A stretch of 5,944 nt of DNA, from the NCBI GenBank assembly GCA_038251625.1, contig JBBSBE010000192.1:1-5944 (forward strand), given 5' to 3'. The position numbers and the translations under genes were made by a program. This document shows positions 1 through 5,944 of the stretch, piece by piece (the first letter of the stretch is position 1; every line of letters begins with the position of its first letter). Origin of the DNA: JBBQXK01 sp038251625 (GTDB taxonomy: Bacteria; Pseudomonadota; Alphaproteobacteria; Rhodobacterales; Rhodobacteraceae). The notes below the pieces were generated by a model. It did no database searches and was not told the origin of the DNA. It was given only the letters and a program-made list of their open reading frames with translations.

Positions 1-1446
1 GCTGGTGTTGCCGACCGCGATGTTGCCGGTCGATGCCTCGCGCGCCGCTTCCTCAGCCGCACTCTGCGACGGTGCGAGAAAGCTGGTTGCAGACCCTGCA
101 ATCGCCATCGCGCCCTTGGAAATGCCGCCGGCGATGAACGGCACGCTGGCGATCAGATAGCCGGCGAGAAGCGCCGTATCGTCCGCCACACCCGAGATCC
201 CTGCGGAGGAGAAAAGCGATGTCCCGACACCTCCGGCCGAGGCGGTGAACTCGCCGACACTCTTGAAGATCAGGATCATGTGCAGGATCGCGAACAAGGG
301 TCCCCACGCCGCGAGGTAGAAGAACCCGGTCAGATAGCCTTTTGCGGTCGCCATGCCGGTCGACGGAAGCAGGAACAGCGGGAAGATCACCGGAAACAGC
401 GCATAGAACATCGTGGTCAGAACGATCGACAGCAATGGCACCCATTTCATCGCGGTCTGCGAGATCGAGCTGTAGGTGTTGCGGGTCTGGATCTCCGCCC
501 GGGTCTGGGCATAAACATCGATCGAACCGACGCCTGCGTTGGCGGGCATCGTGTGCATCGCCTGGGTTGTCGCATTCATCAGGAGATTCTGTTTCAAAAG
601 ATCGGAGGCCGCGACCGACACACCCGTCAGATAGCTGTACGAAGCCCCAAGGTCGTTGAGCAGCTTGGCCTTTGCGACCGTGCCCAACAGCTTTGGATAG
701 AGACTCCGCGCCAATGGACCGGTGACCTCATCGAGCGGGCCTCCCGTCGCCGTCCATTGCAGGGTCATGTCGTTATAGGCATCCCGGCACGTTCTGATCT
801 GCGAGGTGACAGTGCCGTCAGGCTGGCGCGTCAAAAACTTTTGCGCGCGGGACTGACTGCCCGGGCCAAAGGCTGCCCAGAGATCGGATGATGCCGACAA
901 GGTCTGGACGGATTTGCGGCCGAGGAACACGTCGTAAAAGACACAGTTGCGGATATGCTCATCCAGATTGGTGGCAAATTCAGGATCGTTGATCTGGATG
1001 TTCTGCGTCGCCTGCAGGAGCCGTGCCCCGTAGACCATGCCATTGGATGAATAGGTCAGATCGCCCGGAAGACCGAACACGACCTCGGCCTCGCGCGTCA
1101 GATAGTCTCCGATCTGGCTGGTAAGGCTCGCCATCAAGCCCAGACCGAGCGGCACGTTGGCGATATCGGCCGGCGCCAGACTGGGGTTGATCCGGTCGGT
1201 GACATGGACATCGATGCGCGGCACCATCAGGCACATGTAGATAAGTGTCGCCTGGAGGAACCAGTTGATCCACGCCTTCCAGTTTGCACTGAACGCGAGG
1301 TAGAGCGTTGCCATGCCGAACCCCAGGACCATGATGACCTGGATCAGGCTCTTATAGCCGCCAAGGCTGGTCCAGGAGGCAACGGCGTTGAAGACGTTGA
1401 CGATATATTCGCCGCCGCCGATCGTGAACACTTCAACGCCTGCCAT
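1..1446 (-). CDS. traG: TraG-family conjugal transfer mating-pair stabilisation protein, N-terminal part (3' end outside window)
   Basis: The frame is open from an ATG at 1446 to the window edge, giving 482 codons with no stop; F TraG is about 940 residues, so roughly half is visible. It begins MAGVEVFTIGGGEYIVNVFN, the usual TraG-type N-terminus. By eye there are membrane segments near residues 30-50 and 55-75, then a long soluble, presumably periplasmic region (about 80-330) with cysteines at 168 and 220. A hydrophobic block follows: about 335-362, 373-397 (with the motif YLAAWGPLFAILHMI) and 424-450. In the F system the N-terminal part of TraG acts in pilus assembly, and the periplasmic C-terminal part acts in mating-pair stabilisation and entry exclusion with TraS; that C-terminal part is not seen here. 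The start is supported by a Shine-Dalgarno sequence at 1451-1459. The gene follows traH after 37 bases in the same operon. The assignment rests on the N-terminus, topology and position next to traH. Confidence 0.93.
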   Translation of the reverse strand, partial: MAGVEVFTIGGGEYIVNVFNAVASWTSLGGYKSLIQVIMVLGFGMATLYLAFSANWKAWINWFLQATLIYMCLMVPRIDVHVTDRINPSLAPADIANVPLGLGLMASLTSQIGDYLTREAEVVFGLPGDLTYSSNGMVYGARLLQATQNIQINDPEFATNLDEHIRNCVFYDVFLGRKSVQTLSASSDLWAAFGPGSQSRAQKFLTRQPDGTVTSQIRTCRDAYNDMTLQWTATGGPLDEVTGPLARSLYPKLLGTVAKAKLLNDLGASYSYLTGVSVAASDLLKQNLLMNATTQAMHTMPANAGVGSIDVYAQTRAEIQTRNTYSSISQTAMKWVPLLSIVLTTMFYALFPVIFPLFLLPSTGMATAKGYLTGFFYLAAWGPLFAILHMILIFKSVGEFTASAGGVGTSLFSSAGISGVADDTALLAGYLIASVPFIAGGISKGAMAIAGSATSFLAPSQSAAEEAAREASTGNIAVGNTS

Positions 1447-1450
1447 GGTA

Positions 1451-1459
1451 CTTCCTCTC
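1451..1459 (-). promoter_or_regulatory. Ribosome binding site of traG
   Basis: On the minus strand this reads GAGAGGAAG, ending 4 bases before the traG ATG at 1446; the AGGA core is 6 bases from the start. It is the best Shine-Dalgarno match in the window and fixes the traG start. It lies just downstream of a short hairpin. Confidence 0.8.
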
Positions 1460-1460
1460 T

Positions 1461-1474
1461 GCGCCTTGCGGCGC
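1461..1474 (-). other. Short intercistronic hairpin with GCAA tetraloop between traH and traG
   Basis: The minus strand reads GCGCC-GCAA-GGCGC: a perfect 5-bp GC stem closed by a GNRA tetraloop. It occupies most of the 37-base traH-traG gap and ends one base before the AGAGAGGAAG ribosome binding site. No U-tract follows it, so it is not an intrinsic terminator. It could be an mRNA processing or stability element or could modulate traG translation, or it may be fortuitous in GC-rich DNA. Confidence 0.5.
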
Positions 1475-1483
1475 TTTCGTTGG

Positions 1484-2983
1484 TTATTGCATCCCGCGAC
1501 CGGGCAGCGACCGCGACCATTCGATCGACGCCGACATGCCCGGCGACATCTGCGCGGCAAGTGTCGATTCAAGGAACGCGGTATGCTGGACGATCTGCAT
1601 GATCCCCGACACCCGCGCCTGAACCATCGTCTGCCGTGTCGTCAGCGACGTGCGAGCGTTGTTGTATTGATCCTGCCAGTGGCCAAGGCGGGTCTCATCG
1701 GCGGCGATGAACTGGGACCGCGACTTGCCAAGCTCACCGGTGAGCTGGTCAAGGATCGAGAGCAACAGATCAACCGAGGTGATCTCCGCCAGCGTCTGCC
1801 GGTCATCGACCGCCAGGGCCCGCGACGCTGCGGCCTGGACGCTGAGGATCTTGTAGATCGGCACCGATGCGACCTGCATCAGCGAGATCTGGGCAGGCGT
1901 GATGGGGGTGTCGTTGACCATTGCGGCAACGATACCGTCGATGATCGCTGCCACGCGCGGCCGAAGCGCCTGGGCCGCAGAGACGTTCAGGTTGACCAGC
2001 GTCGGATTGAGGCATTCGTCATCTGGCTCGGACGCATCGCACTCCCAGATCTTGACTGGCGTTGCGCCGGCAGTGCCGTCAAGAAGCGCCGTCACCAGCG
2101 CCGACGATGTATCGCCTTCGACGGGATTGAAAACGCCGGGCGACGAGTCCTTGGACGGCACGTAGATGATGGTTCCCACCATCGTCATGACAAACTCGGC
2201 AAGCTCGCGGTCGAGTGTGCCCCCCGGTGAAAAGAACGGGGATTTCTTCAACACGTGCCACGTGTAGTTACGGGCCACGCCGGTGTTGACATCCTTGTAG
2301 CTCGGATCGGCCGCCGCCGCCGTCAGTGTCGAGGTGCGGCTGCCGCCGAGGCCGCAGCCCGACATCGAGGCGGCCATGTCCGAAAACACGCCCGTCGAGT
2401 TACCGAATTGCTGGCAGATTTCCTTGTCGGCGATGTCGCTCTTGGGCCAGACCGATCCGACCAGACCCGCCGCCATCTGGCACGAGTTGATGCTCTGGTT
2501 GTTCATCAGCTGCGCCGCCTGCTTCATCTCCTCCATGATCTTCGAGCATTCTGGGCAAACGGTATCGATGGCGAGCTTGAAGGCAAAGCCGACCGCATTG
2601 TTGGCGATCGACTTCAGTAGCGCGATCAGCTGGGCCGAGTTGATGAAAGAGAAGCTGCCGGCAAACAGATCGATACCGCCGCAGCCGGCACGCGCCGACG
2701 GAAACTGCAGGTTACCAAGCGTCGTCGTCTTTTGCGGGAACCGCGTCCAGACATTGCCAAGGCTGTAGTAGCCCGCCGACTGGCCCTGGAAGGCGGTCGG
2801 CCCGGTCACATTGGCTGCAACGCCCATATCGCTGAAATAGCTGTCCATCGCGCCAGCGACATTGGCGGCTGCCGGCGCCATCGGCAGGAACGCCAGATGC
2901 ACAACGGCAGCCAGCGCCAGCACCCCGCGGAATCGCGTTCTTGCCAGCAGCAGGGCGCGGGAAAGGAAGGCGAGCGGGCGCAT
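1484..2983 (-). CDS. traH: TraH-family conjugal transfer pilus assembly protein
   Basis: This 499-residue protein is slightly longer than F TraH (about 460). A basic stretch (RTRFR, residues 15-19) is followed by a hydrophobic core at about 20-40 ending AAA-NV, consistent with a signal peptide cut near residue 40. Mature-region hallmarks of TraH are the AGCGGIDLFAGSFSFI block (99-114), CPEC (143-146), CQMAAGL (168-174) and NYTWHVLKKSPF (239-250). The C-terminal region (about 395-480) is strongly helical and probably coiled coil. There are eight cysteines (101, 143, 146, 168, 190, 210, 315, 324), an even number suited to disulfides in the periplasm. In F, TraH is needed for pilus outgrowth and interacts with TraF, TraU, TraW and TrbI. 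The ATG lies 2 bases after the upstream stop codon and has only a weak AAGAG at 2991-2995, so translation is probably coupled to the upstream gene. The frame closes with TAA. Confidence 0.95.
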   Translation of the reverse strand: MRPLAFLSRALLLARTRFRGVLALAAVVHLAFLPMAPAAANVAGAMDSYFSDMGVAANVTGPTAFQGQSAGYYSLGNVWTRFPQKTTTLGNLQFPSARAGCGGIDLFAGSFSFINSAQLIALLKSIANNAVGFAFKLAIDTVCPECSKIMEEMKQAAQLMNNQSINSCQMAAGLVGSVWPKSDIADKEICQQFGNSTGVFSDMAASMSGCGLGGSRTSTLTAAAADPSYKDVNTGVARNYTWHVLKKSPFFSPGGTLDRELAEFVMTMVGTIIYVPSKDSSPGVFNPVEGDTSSALVTALLDGTAGATPVKIWECDASEPDDECLNPTLVNLNVSAAQALRPRVAAIIDGIVAAMVNDTPITPAQISLMQVASVPIYKILSVQAAASRALAVDDRQTLAEITSVDLLLSILDQLTGELGKSRSQFIAADETRLGHWQDQYNNARTSLTTRQTMVQARVSGIMQIVQHTAFLESTLAAQMSPGMSASIEWSRSLPGRGMQ

Positions 2984-2985
2984 GG

Positions 2986-3264
2986 TCAGGCTCTTTTTTG
3001 AGAGGTCGGGTGGACGGCGGGTGACGGGTTATCGGCAGCGCCAGGGGCGCAGCGAGCGGTGGTTTCGCGGCCGCTGCCGGCATACCAGCCCATCACCGTA
3101 AACAGGCCGATGATGGCCAGAATGCAGTTCAGCGCGCCCCAGACGAGGTGGAGCATCTCGGCGCGATGCCGGCGGCGTTCAGCCCGCCACAGCACCGGAT
3201 TATTGGCGGCAGCCTCGGCGAGCGACATCTCGCGCCTGGGACGGCGTCCAAAGTCAATAATCAC
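2986..3264 (-). CDS. Small single-pass inner-membrane protein of the tra operon, unassigned
   Basis: I do not recognise this 92-residue protein. It has a very basic N-terminal half (RRPRR at 7-11, RAERRRHR at 27-34) and one hydrophobic segment at about 37-61 (LHLVWGALNCILAIIGLFTV is its core). A Pro/Ala-rich tail of about 30 residues follows, with cysteines at 47 and 72. By the positive-inside rule the N-terminus should be cytoplasmic and the tail periplasmic. The start is GTG at 3264, overlapping the end of traF by 11 bases, with AAGGA at 3273-3277 eight bases upstream. An ATG at codon 13 (3228) is a possible alternative start. The stop lies 2 bases before the traH ATG, so the gene is tightly embedded. 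F has several small genes between traF and traH, some encoding membrane proteins, but I see no similarity strong enough to name one. A role in pilus assembly next to TraF and TraH is inference from context. Confidence 0.8.
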   Translation of the reverse strand: MIIDFGRRPRREMSLAEAAANNPVLWRAERRRHRAEMLHLVWGALNCILAIIGLFTVMGWYAGSGRETTARCAPGAADNPSPAVHPTSQKRA

Positions 3265-4150
3265 TGCCCGGTTCCTTCTGGGTCAGCGCATAGATGCGGT
3301 CCATCAGCTCGTCGGCGGCCATGACGCCGTACCCGATCGGCACGGCCCGCTTCGTCACACTGTCGAACAAGACCACCGCCGGCGTCACTTTGCTGGTCAG
3401 CCCCATGCGCTCGCGCTGGCCGCTGTCGACGACATATTGGGCAAAGACATTCGACGGCCCACCATCGGTAGAAACCGCCATGACATGCAGGTGGTGACTG
3501 TCGGTCACCGACTTCAGGATCGGCGAGAAGACCTCGCAGGCGCCGCAGCTTTGCGCGAAGAAATAGAAAATCCCGTAGCGCTCGCCAAGGCGGGCCAGCG
3601 CCGTGTCGCGGTCGACCTGGCGATTGTCGATCCATTGGCGCTTGGCAACCGTGCCGATCGGACGCTGCAGGGTGTAGTCGATATCCGGGTTCTGCCACAG
3701 GGCACGCTGCCAGACATCGCCGAACATGCTGGCACGGTCGAGTTGCACGCGCTGATAGCGAATGTAGTTTTCGACATTCTCGGGGGTCGGCTCAAGGATG
3801 GCCAGTGCCTTTAGTTCGCGCAGCTCGGCCGTCACCTTGTCCATGCGGGCGGTGGCGGTTTCTGCCGGCGCCGCAGGCGCGGCCTTGGCGGCCTCGCGGG
3901 GCGGCTTGGGCTTGGCACAGTAGAACCAGGTGCCAAGGTTGCGCTCGGCACAGTAGAAACTGTCGGGGCTGGTCGGCTCCTCGATCATCCCCGACGACCC
4001 CGATGATGCCGACAAGTCCTCGGCACTGGCCTGCAGCGCTTGCGAGAACGCGCTGTCAGGGCTGACGAGGCGCAGCAGCACAAAAGCAACGGCGGCCACC
4101 AGGCCAAACCGTCGCGGATGAAAGGCACGGCGCTCGGCGTCAGTCGTCAT
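3254..4150 (-). CDS. traF: TraF-family periplasmic thioredoxin-fold conjugal transfer protein with CGAC motif
   Basis: This is a 298-residue protein counted from ATG 4150. A GTG at 4153 is directly adjacent and in frame, but AGGAG at 4158-4162 is better spaced for the ATG (7 bases). A basic N-terminus and hydrophobic core (about 14-30), followed by AFSQA, indicate a signal peptide cut near residue 36-40. A linker region contains two WFYC/FYC-type cysteines (67 and 78) and an Ala/Pro-rich stretch. The C-terminal half has a thioredoxin-like fold: YGIFYFFAQSCGAC with CGAC at 202-205, VTPAVVLFD carrying the expected cis-proline at 257, and GYG at 273-275. Family TraF proteins act in pilus assembly and F-type secretion. 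F TraF has the fold but lacks a CXXC motif, redox activity there being assigned to TrbB; this protein could therefore be redox-active itself. It overlaps both neighbours by 11 bases. Confidence 0.95.
   Translation of the reverse strand: MTTDAERRAFHPRRFGLVAAVAFVLLRLVSPDSAFSQALQASAEDLSASSGSSGMIEEPTSPDSFYCAERNLGTWFYCAKPKPPREAAKAAPAAPAETATARMDKVTAELRELKALAILEPTPENVENYIRYQRVQLDRASMFGDVWQRALWQNPDIDYTLQRPIGTVAKRQWIDNRQVDRDTALARLGERYGIFYFFAQSCGACEVFSPILKSVTDSHHLHVMAVSTDGGPSNVFAQYVVDSGQRERMGLTSKVTPAVVLFDSVTKRAVPIGYGVMAADELMDRIYALTQKEPGSDY
3273..3277 (-). promoter_or_regulatory. Ribosome binding site for the small membrane protein gene, inside traF
   Basis: AAGGA (minus strand, within AGAAGGAACC) lies 8 bases before the GTG at 3264 and inside the last codons of traF. 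It supports the GTG start and the 11-base overlap with traF. Confidence 0.6.
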
Positions 4151-4508
4151 CACGGATCTCCTGGTCGAGACGGGTTGTCAGGGCGAACACCACCGAGGCT
4201 TTGAAATATTGGCCTGTCGGATCAACGAGGCGGACAAAGCCGCCAAACGCGCTGTAGGCGACACGCTTGCCGACATCGGTGACGAGGGTGCGCGACGGGT
4301 CACGCGGATGCCGCTCGAGCCAGTCACGTTCGCAGAGCCGCAGGTGCGCCTGGGTCAGATCCTCGACATCAACGGGCGTTTTGAAGTGCCCGGCAAACTC
4401 GTCGGCCATCTTGAACAGCGAGGCATGATCACTGCGCAGCAGCATCAGCATCATGCCCAGCTCAAGGATGGAGGTCCCGGAACTATCCTTGAAGGCAATC
4501 GGCGACAT
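4140..4508 (-). CDS. Small predicted winged-helix-like protein in the tra operon, unassigned
   Basis: I cannot name this 122-residue protein. It starts at ATG 4508; an in-frame TTG at 4517 would add three residues, but GAAAG directly abuts that TTG, which is too close. There is no signal peptide and no clear membrane segment. The pattern suggests helices at about 13-26, 29-41 and 47-64, the last containing LTQAHLRLCERDWLERH. A turn and strand-like stretch follow (HPRDPSRTLVTDVGKRVA, about 66-83), resembling the recognition helix plus wing and the 'L-T-x-x-G' segment of MarR/PadR-type winged helices. A tail of about 35 residues ends in acidic DDD. The gene lies 21 bases after traN and overlaps traF by 11 bases; F has trbE, a small membrane protein, at this position, which this is not. 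DNA binding is inference from the pattern; a structural or protein-binding winged helix is equally possible. Confidence 0.75.
   Translation of the reverse strand: MSPIAFKDSSGTSILELGMMLMLLRSDHASLFKMADEFAGHFKTPVDVEDLTQAHLRLCERDWLERHPRDPSRTLVTDVGKRVAYSAFGGFVRLVDPTGQYFKASVVFALTTRLDQEIRDDD
4158..4162 (-). promoter_or_regulatory. Ribosome binding site of traF, inside the upstream small gene
   Basis: AGGAG on the minus strand is 7 bases before ATG 4150 but only 4 bases before GTG 4153, so it favours the ATG as the traF start. It lies within the last codons of the upstream gene. Confidence 0.65.
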
Positions 4509-4529
4509 GCTTGGCAACTTTCACAAGGG

Positions 4530-5944
4530 TTATGGGTGATGGGCGGAAAAATAGTCGGTGATCTTTGTCTGCATCGTCGTTGCCGTGGCCAGTTCATCGG
4601 GCAGCTTTGCTGCGTCGGTGAACTCGGCGTAGACTTCGCTGAAATCCATTCTCGACAGATCGAGATGGGAAAATTCGTCGATGGTGAACCCGAGGCACTT
4701 TTCGGTTTTGGGGTCACCCCAAGGCTTGCCGATCTGCGGCCGGCCCTGTTCCTGGAGGATGCGGCTGATCTTCGAGAGGAAGCAGCAATGGGCCTCCTTC
4801 TTGGCGAGGCAGATGCCCAGCACTTTCGATGTGCAATAGGTGCCGATCGTCGCGCAAAGGCCCTTCTCGACCTGGACTTTCAAAGCCCGGTCATCGGCGT
4901 TGCAGCTGCCGAGTAGCGGAAAACCGCGCGGCACGCAGCAATTGGTGATCCCGAAAATGACCTTGGAGCACGTCATCCGGTTGCCCTTGAACAACGTCAG
5001 ATTGGCCGGATCGAACTCTTTGCCGGCCTGGCTCATTGCGTTGAGGGCGACCGCTGCATCCTTGAATTCAGTGTTCGGCGTGCGATCGATGGTGTCGCAT
5101 TTGCCATCGAGGCAAAAGACATCGCCATCGCAGATCTGCGTCGCGCCGTTGGCGGCCGGTGGCAGCGGACAGCGGTAAATCCGATCAACCGTCAGGCAGG
5201 GCATCTCGCCGGTGATGCATTCCTCGCGCTCGAAGGTGCAGCCGAGCGTATCGAGCTGGCCGCAGTCGGAGGCGGCGGCGAGCGGCGGCGTACAGCTATA
5301 GGTTCGCGAGAACGCCCAGCAGGGTTGGGTGACAGAAACACCGCCAACCATGCGTGTGACAGGCGTGCTATCGGTGCAAATGTCGGCGGCAGCCAAGCAG
5401 CTCGCATCTCCCGACCAGGCGGCGCACGCCGAGACATCGTTGACCGAACCGGTATAGGTCATGCCGCCGCCAAGAAGGCTGCCACCGGGCACCGGTGCAC
5501 TGCAGGAAAGCTCGGTGATCGGCTCACCCGGCTCGGCACAGCCATACGAGGGAGGGCCAAAATAGACGAGGCACCGACCAGGACGTGTCCCGGCATAGGT
5601 GCAAATGCCACCAATGGGATAGATCGCGCAGTCGTCTGTGCCGTTGAACGCGGCGTTGAGTTCGCTGCATTCATATTTGTAATCGGTTGCGAATTGCGGA
5701 ACGACGGGGATGGCACAGCTATGATCGACAGGCGGCCCTGCCGTGTAGCCGGCGTTGCATCGCTGCTCATAGGTGCCAGGAGACGCGGAACCGCCCGGCA
5801 AGGGGTGACAATTGCCGGGCGTGCCCGTTGCACCAAAACCGCTCACATAACTTGTCGGATCGGCGGCAACCGCCTTGCCCGGTGCAACGACCGCATCGAG
5901 ATCGACCTTTGCGAAGGTGGCGCGCGATCCCATGCTGGTCGTCA
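4530..5944 (-). CDS. traN: TraN-family outer-membrane mating-pair stabilisation protein, C-terminal part (5' end outside window)
   Basis: The frame is open to the right edge of the window and closes with TAA at 4530-4532. The first ATG seen (5933) has no signal peptide after it, and the codons before it are open (ACG ACC AGC), so the true start lies outside. F TraN is about 600 residues; about 470 are seen here. Counting from 5933, there are 32 cysteines. The middle part (about 170-280) holds tandem cysteine-rich units. The C-terminal part has the family block CSKVIFGITNCC (322-333), LCATIGTYC (359-367), KVLGICLAKKEAHCCF (370-385), RILQEQGRPQIG (391-402) and LSRMDFSEVY (426-435), which match the conserved end of F TraN. 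TraN sits in the outer membrane and contacts recipient surface proteins to stabilise mating pairs. It normally needs periplasmic disulfide formation, consistent with TraF downstream in the same operon. Confidence 0.95.
   Translation of the reverse strand, partial: TTSMGSRATFAKVDLDAVVAPGKAVAADPTSYVSGFGATGTPGNCHPLPGGSASPGTYEQRCNAGYTAGPPVDHSCAIPVVPQFATDYKYECSELNAAFNGTDDCAIYPIGGICTYAGTRPGRCLVYFGPPSYGCAEPGEPITELSCSAPVPGGSLLGGGMTYTGSVNDVSACAAWSGDASCLAAADICTDSTPVTRMVGGVSVTQPCWAFSRTYSCTPPLAAASDCGQLDTLGCTFEREECITGEMPCLTVDRIYRCPLPPAANGATQICDGDVFCLDGKCDTIDRTPNTEFKDAAVALNAMSQAGKEFDPANLTLFKGNRMTCSKVIFGITNCCVPRGFPLLGSCNADDRALKVQVEKGLCATIGTYCTSKVLGICLAKKEAHCCFLSKISRILQEQGRPQIGKPWGDPKTEKCLGFTIDEFSHLDLSRMDFSEVYAEFTDAAKLPDELATATTMQTKITDYFSAHHP
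5130..5399 (-). repeat. Tandem cysteine-rich units within TraN (protein-level repeat)
   Basis: Counting TraN residues from 5933, unit A has cysteines at 179, 186, 205, 214 and 224, and unit B at 232, 239, 246, 255 and 268. The spacings C-x6-C and C-x8-C are the same in both. The core PCWAFSRTYSCTPP in A aligns with PCLTVDRIYRCPLPP in B (PCxxxxRxYxC). The similarity is in the protein, not in obvious DNA identity, so any duplication is old. Confidence 0.6.

Noticed and set aside
53..445. Minus-strand frames at 53-445, 831-1043 and 980-1273
   Set aside because: They are out of frame with traG, which reads continuously through the whole stretch with a convincing membrane-protein sequence.
887..901. 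A 15-base perfect repeat (GATGATGCCGACAAG) also present at 4002-4016
   Set aside because: It encodes LSASS in the same reading direction in both TraG and TraF. It is short, there are only two copies, and it lies inside unrelated coding sequence, so chance is the simplest explanation.
1388..2230. A 280-residue open frame on the plus strand, and similar long plus-strand frames at 280-891, 3059-3814 and 4209-4916
   Set aside because: They lie antisense to traH, traG, traF and traN, whose proteins are clearly recognisable. Their translations are Arg/Gly/His-rich, as expected for shadow frames in GC-rich DNA, and they show no known motifs.
2991..3004. CTCT/AGAG inverted repeat with an A6 run (minus strand) just upstream of traH
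   Set aside because: The stem is only 4 bp and is A/U-closed. The run is not a canonical slippery heptamer in the frame of the small gene, so neither a terminator nor programmed frameshifting is supported.
4510..4527. CTTG...CAAG inverted repeat in the traN to small-gene gap
   Set aside because: A four-base stem with a 10-base loop is too weak to call a hairpin or terminator.
5931..5933. ATG as the true start of traN
   Set aside because: No signal peptide follows it, the frame is open upstream to the window edge, and the visible length is well short of a full TraN.

Overview
The window is one minus-strand block of an F-type (MPF-F) conjugative transfer operon. It reads from right to left as traN (5' end outside the window), a small predicted winged-helix-like protein, traF, a small single-pass membrane protein, traH, and traG (3' end outside the window). 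Almost every base is coding and there is no gene-free stretch longer than about 40 bases. No tRNA, rRNA, CRISPR array, insertion sequence, promoter, terminator or origin could be supported.

The DNA is GC-rich (about 60% by eye), and the codons favour G or C in the third position. Together with the chromosome- or megaplasmid-like F-type tra genes, this suggests a proteobacterium, probably an alphaproteobacterium, carrying a conjugative plasmid or integrative conjugative element. The taxonomic guess is inference only.

Layout from the operon's 5' side: bases 5944-4530 encode the cysteine-rich outer-membrane mating-pair stabilisation protein TraN. Bases 4508-4140 encode an unrecognised 122-residue protein with a winged-helix-like pattern. 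Bases 4150-3254 encode TraF, a periplasmic thioredoxin-fold protein that keeps a CGAC motif. Bases 3264-2986 encode a 92-residue protein with one membrane helix. Bases 2983-1484 encode TraH, and bases 1446-1 encode the N-terminal, membrane-embedded part of TraG.

In the F plasmid, TraF, TraH, TraN and TraG belong to the group needed for pilus extension/retraction and mating-pair formation and stabilisation. The order traN-x-traF-y-traH-traG matches F, but the F accessory genes between them (trbE, trbA, artA, traQ, trbB, trbJ, trbF) are missing. Two small genes not recognisable as any of these take their place. The first four junctions are tight (+21, -11, -11, +2 bases), which suggests translational coupling. 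The traH-traG junction (+37) is the widest and holds a short GNRA-type hairpin just upstream of a good ribosome binding site.

Nothing here clearly shows a wholly new system. The parts most worth attention are the two unassigned small genes inside the operon and the redox motif kept in TraF.
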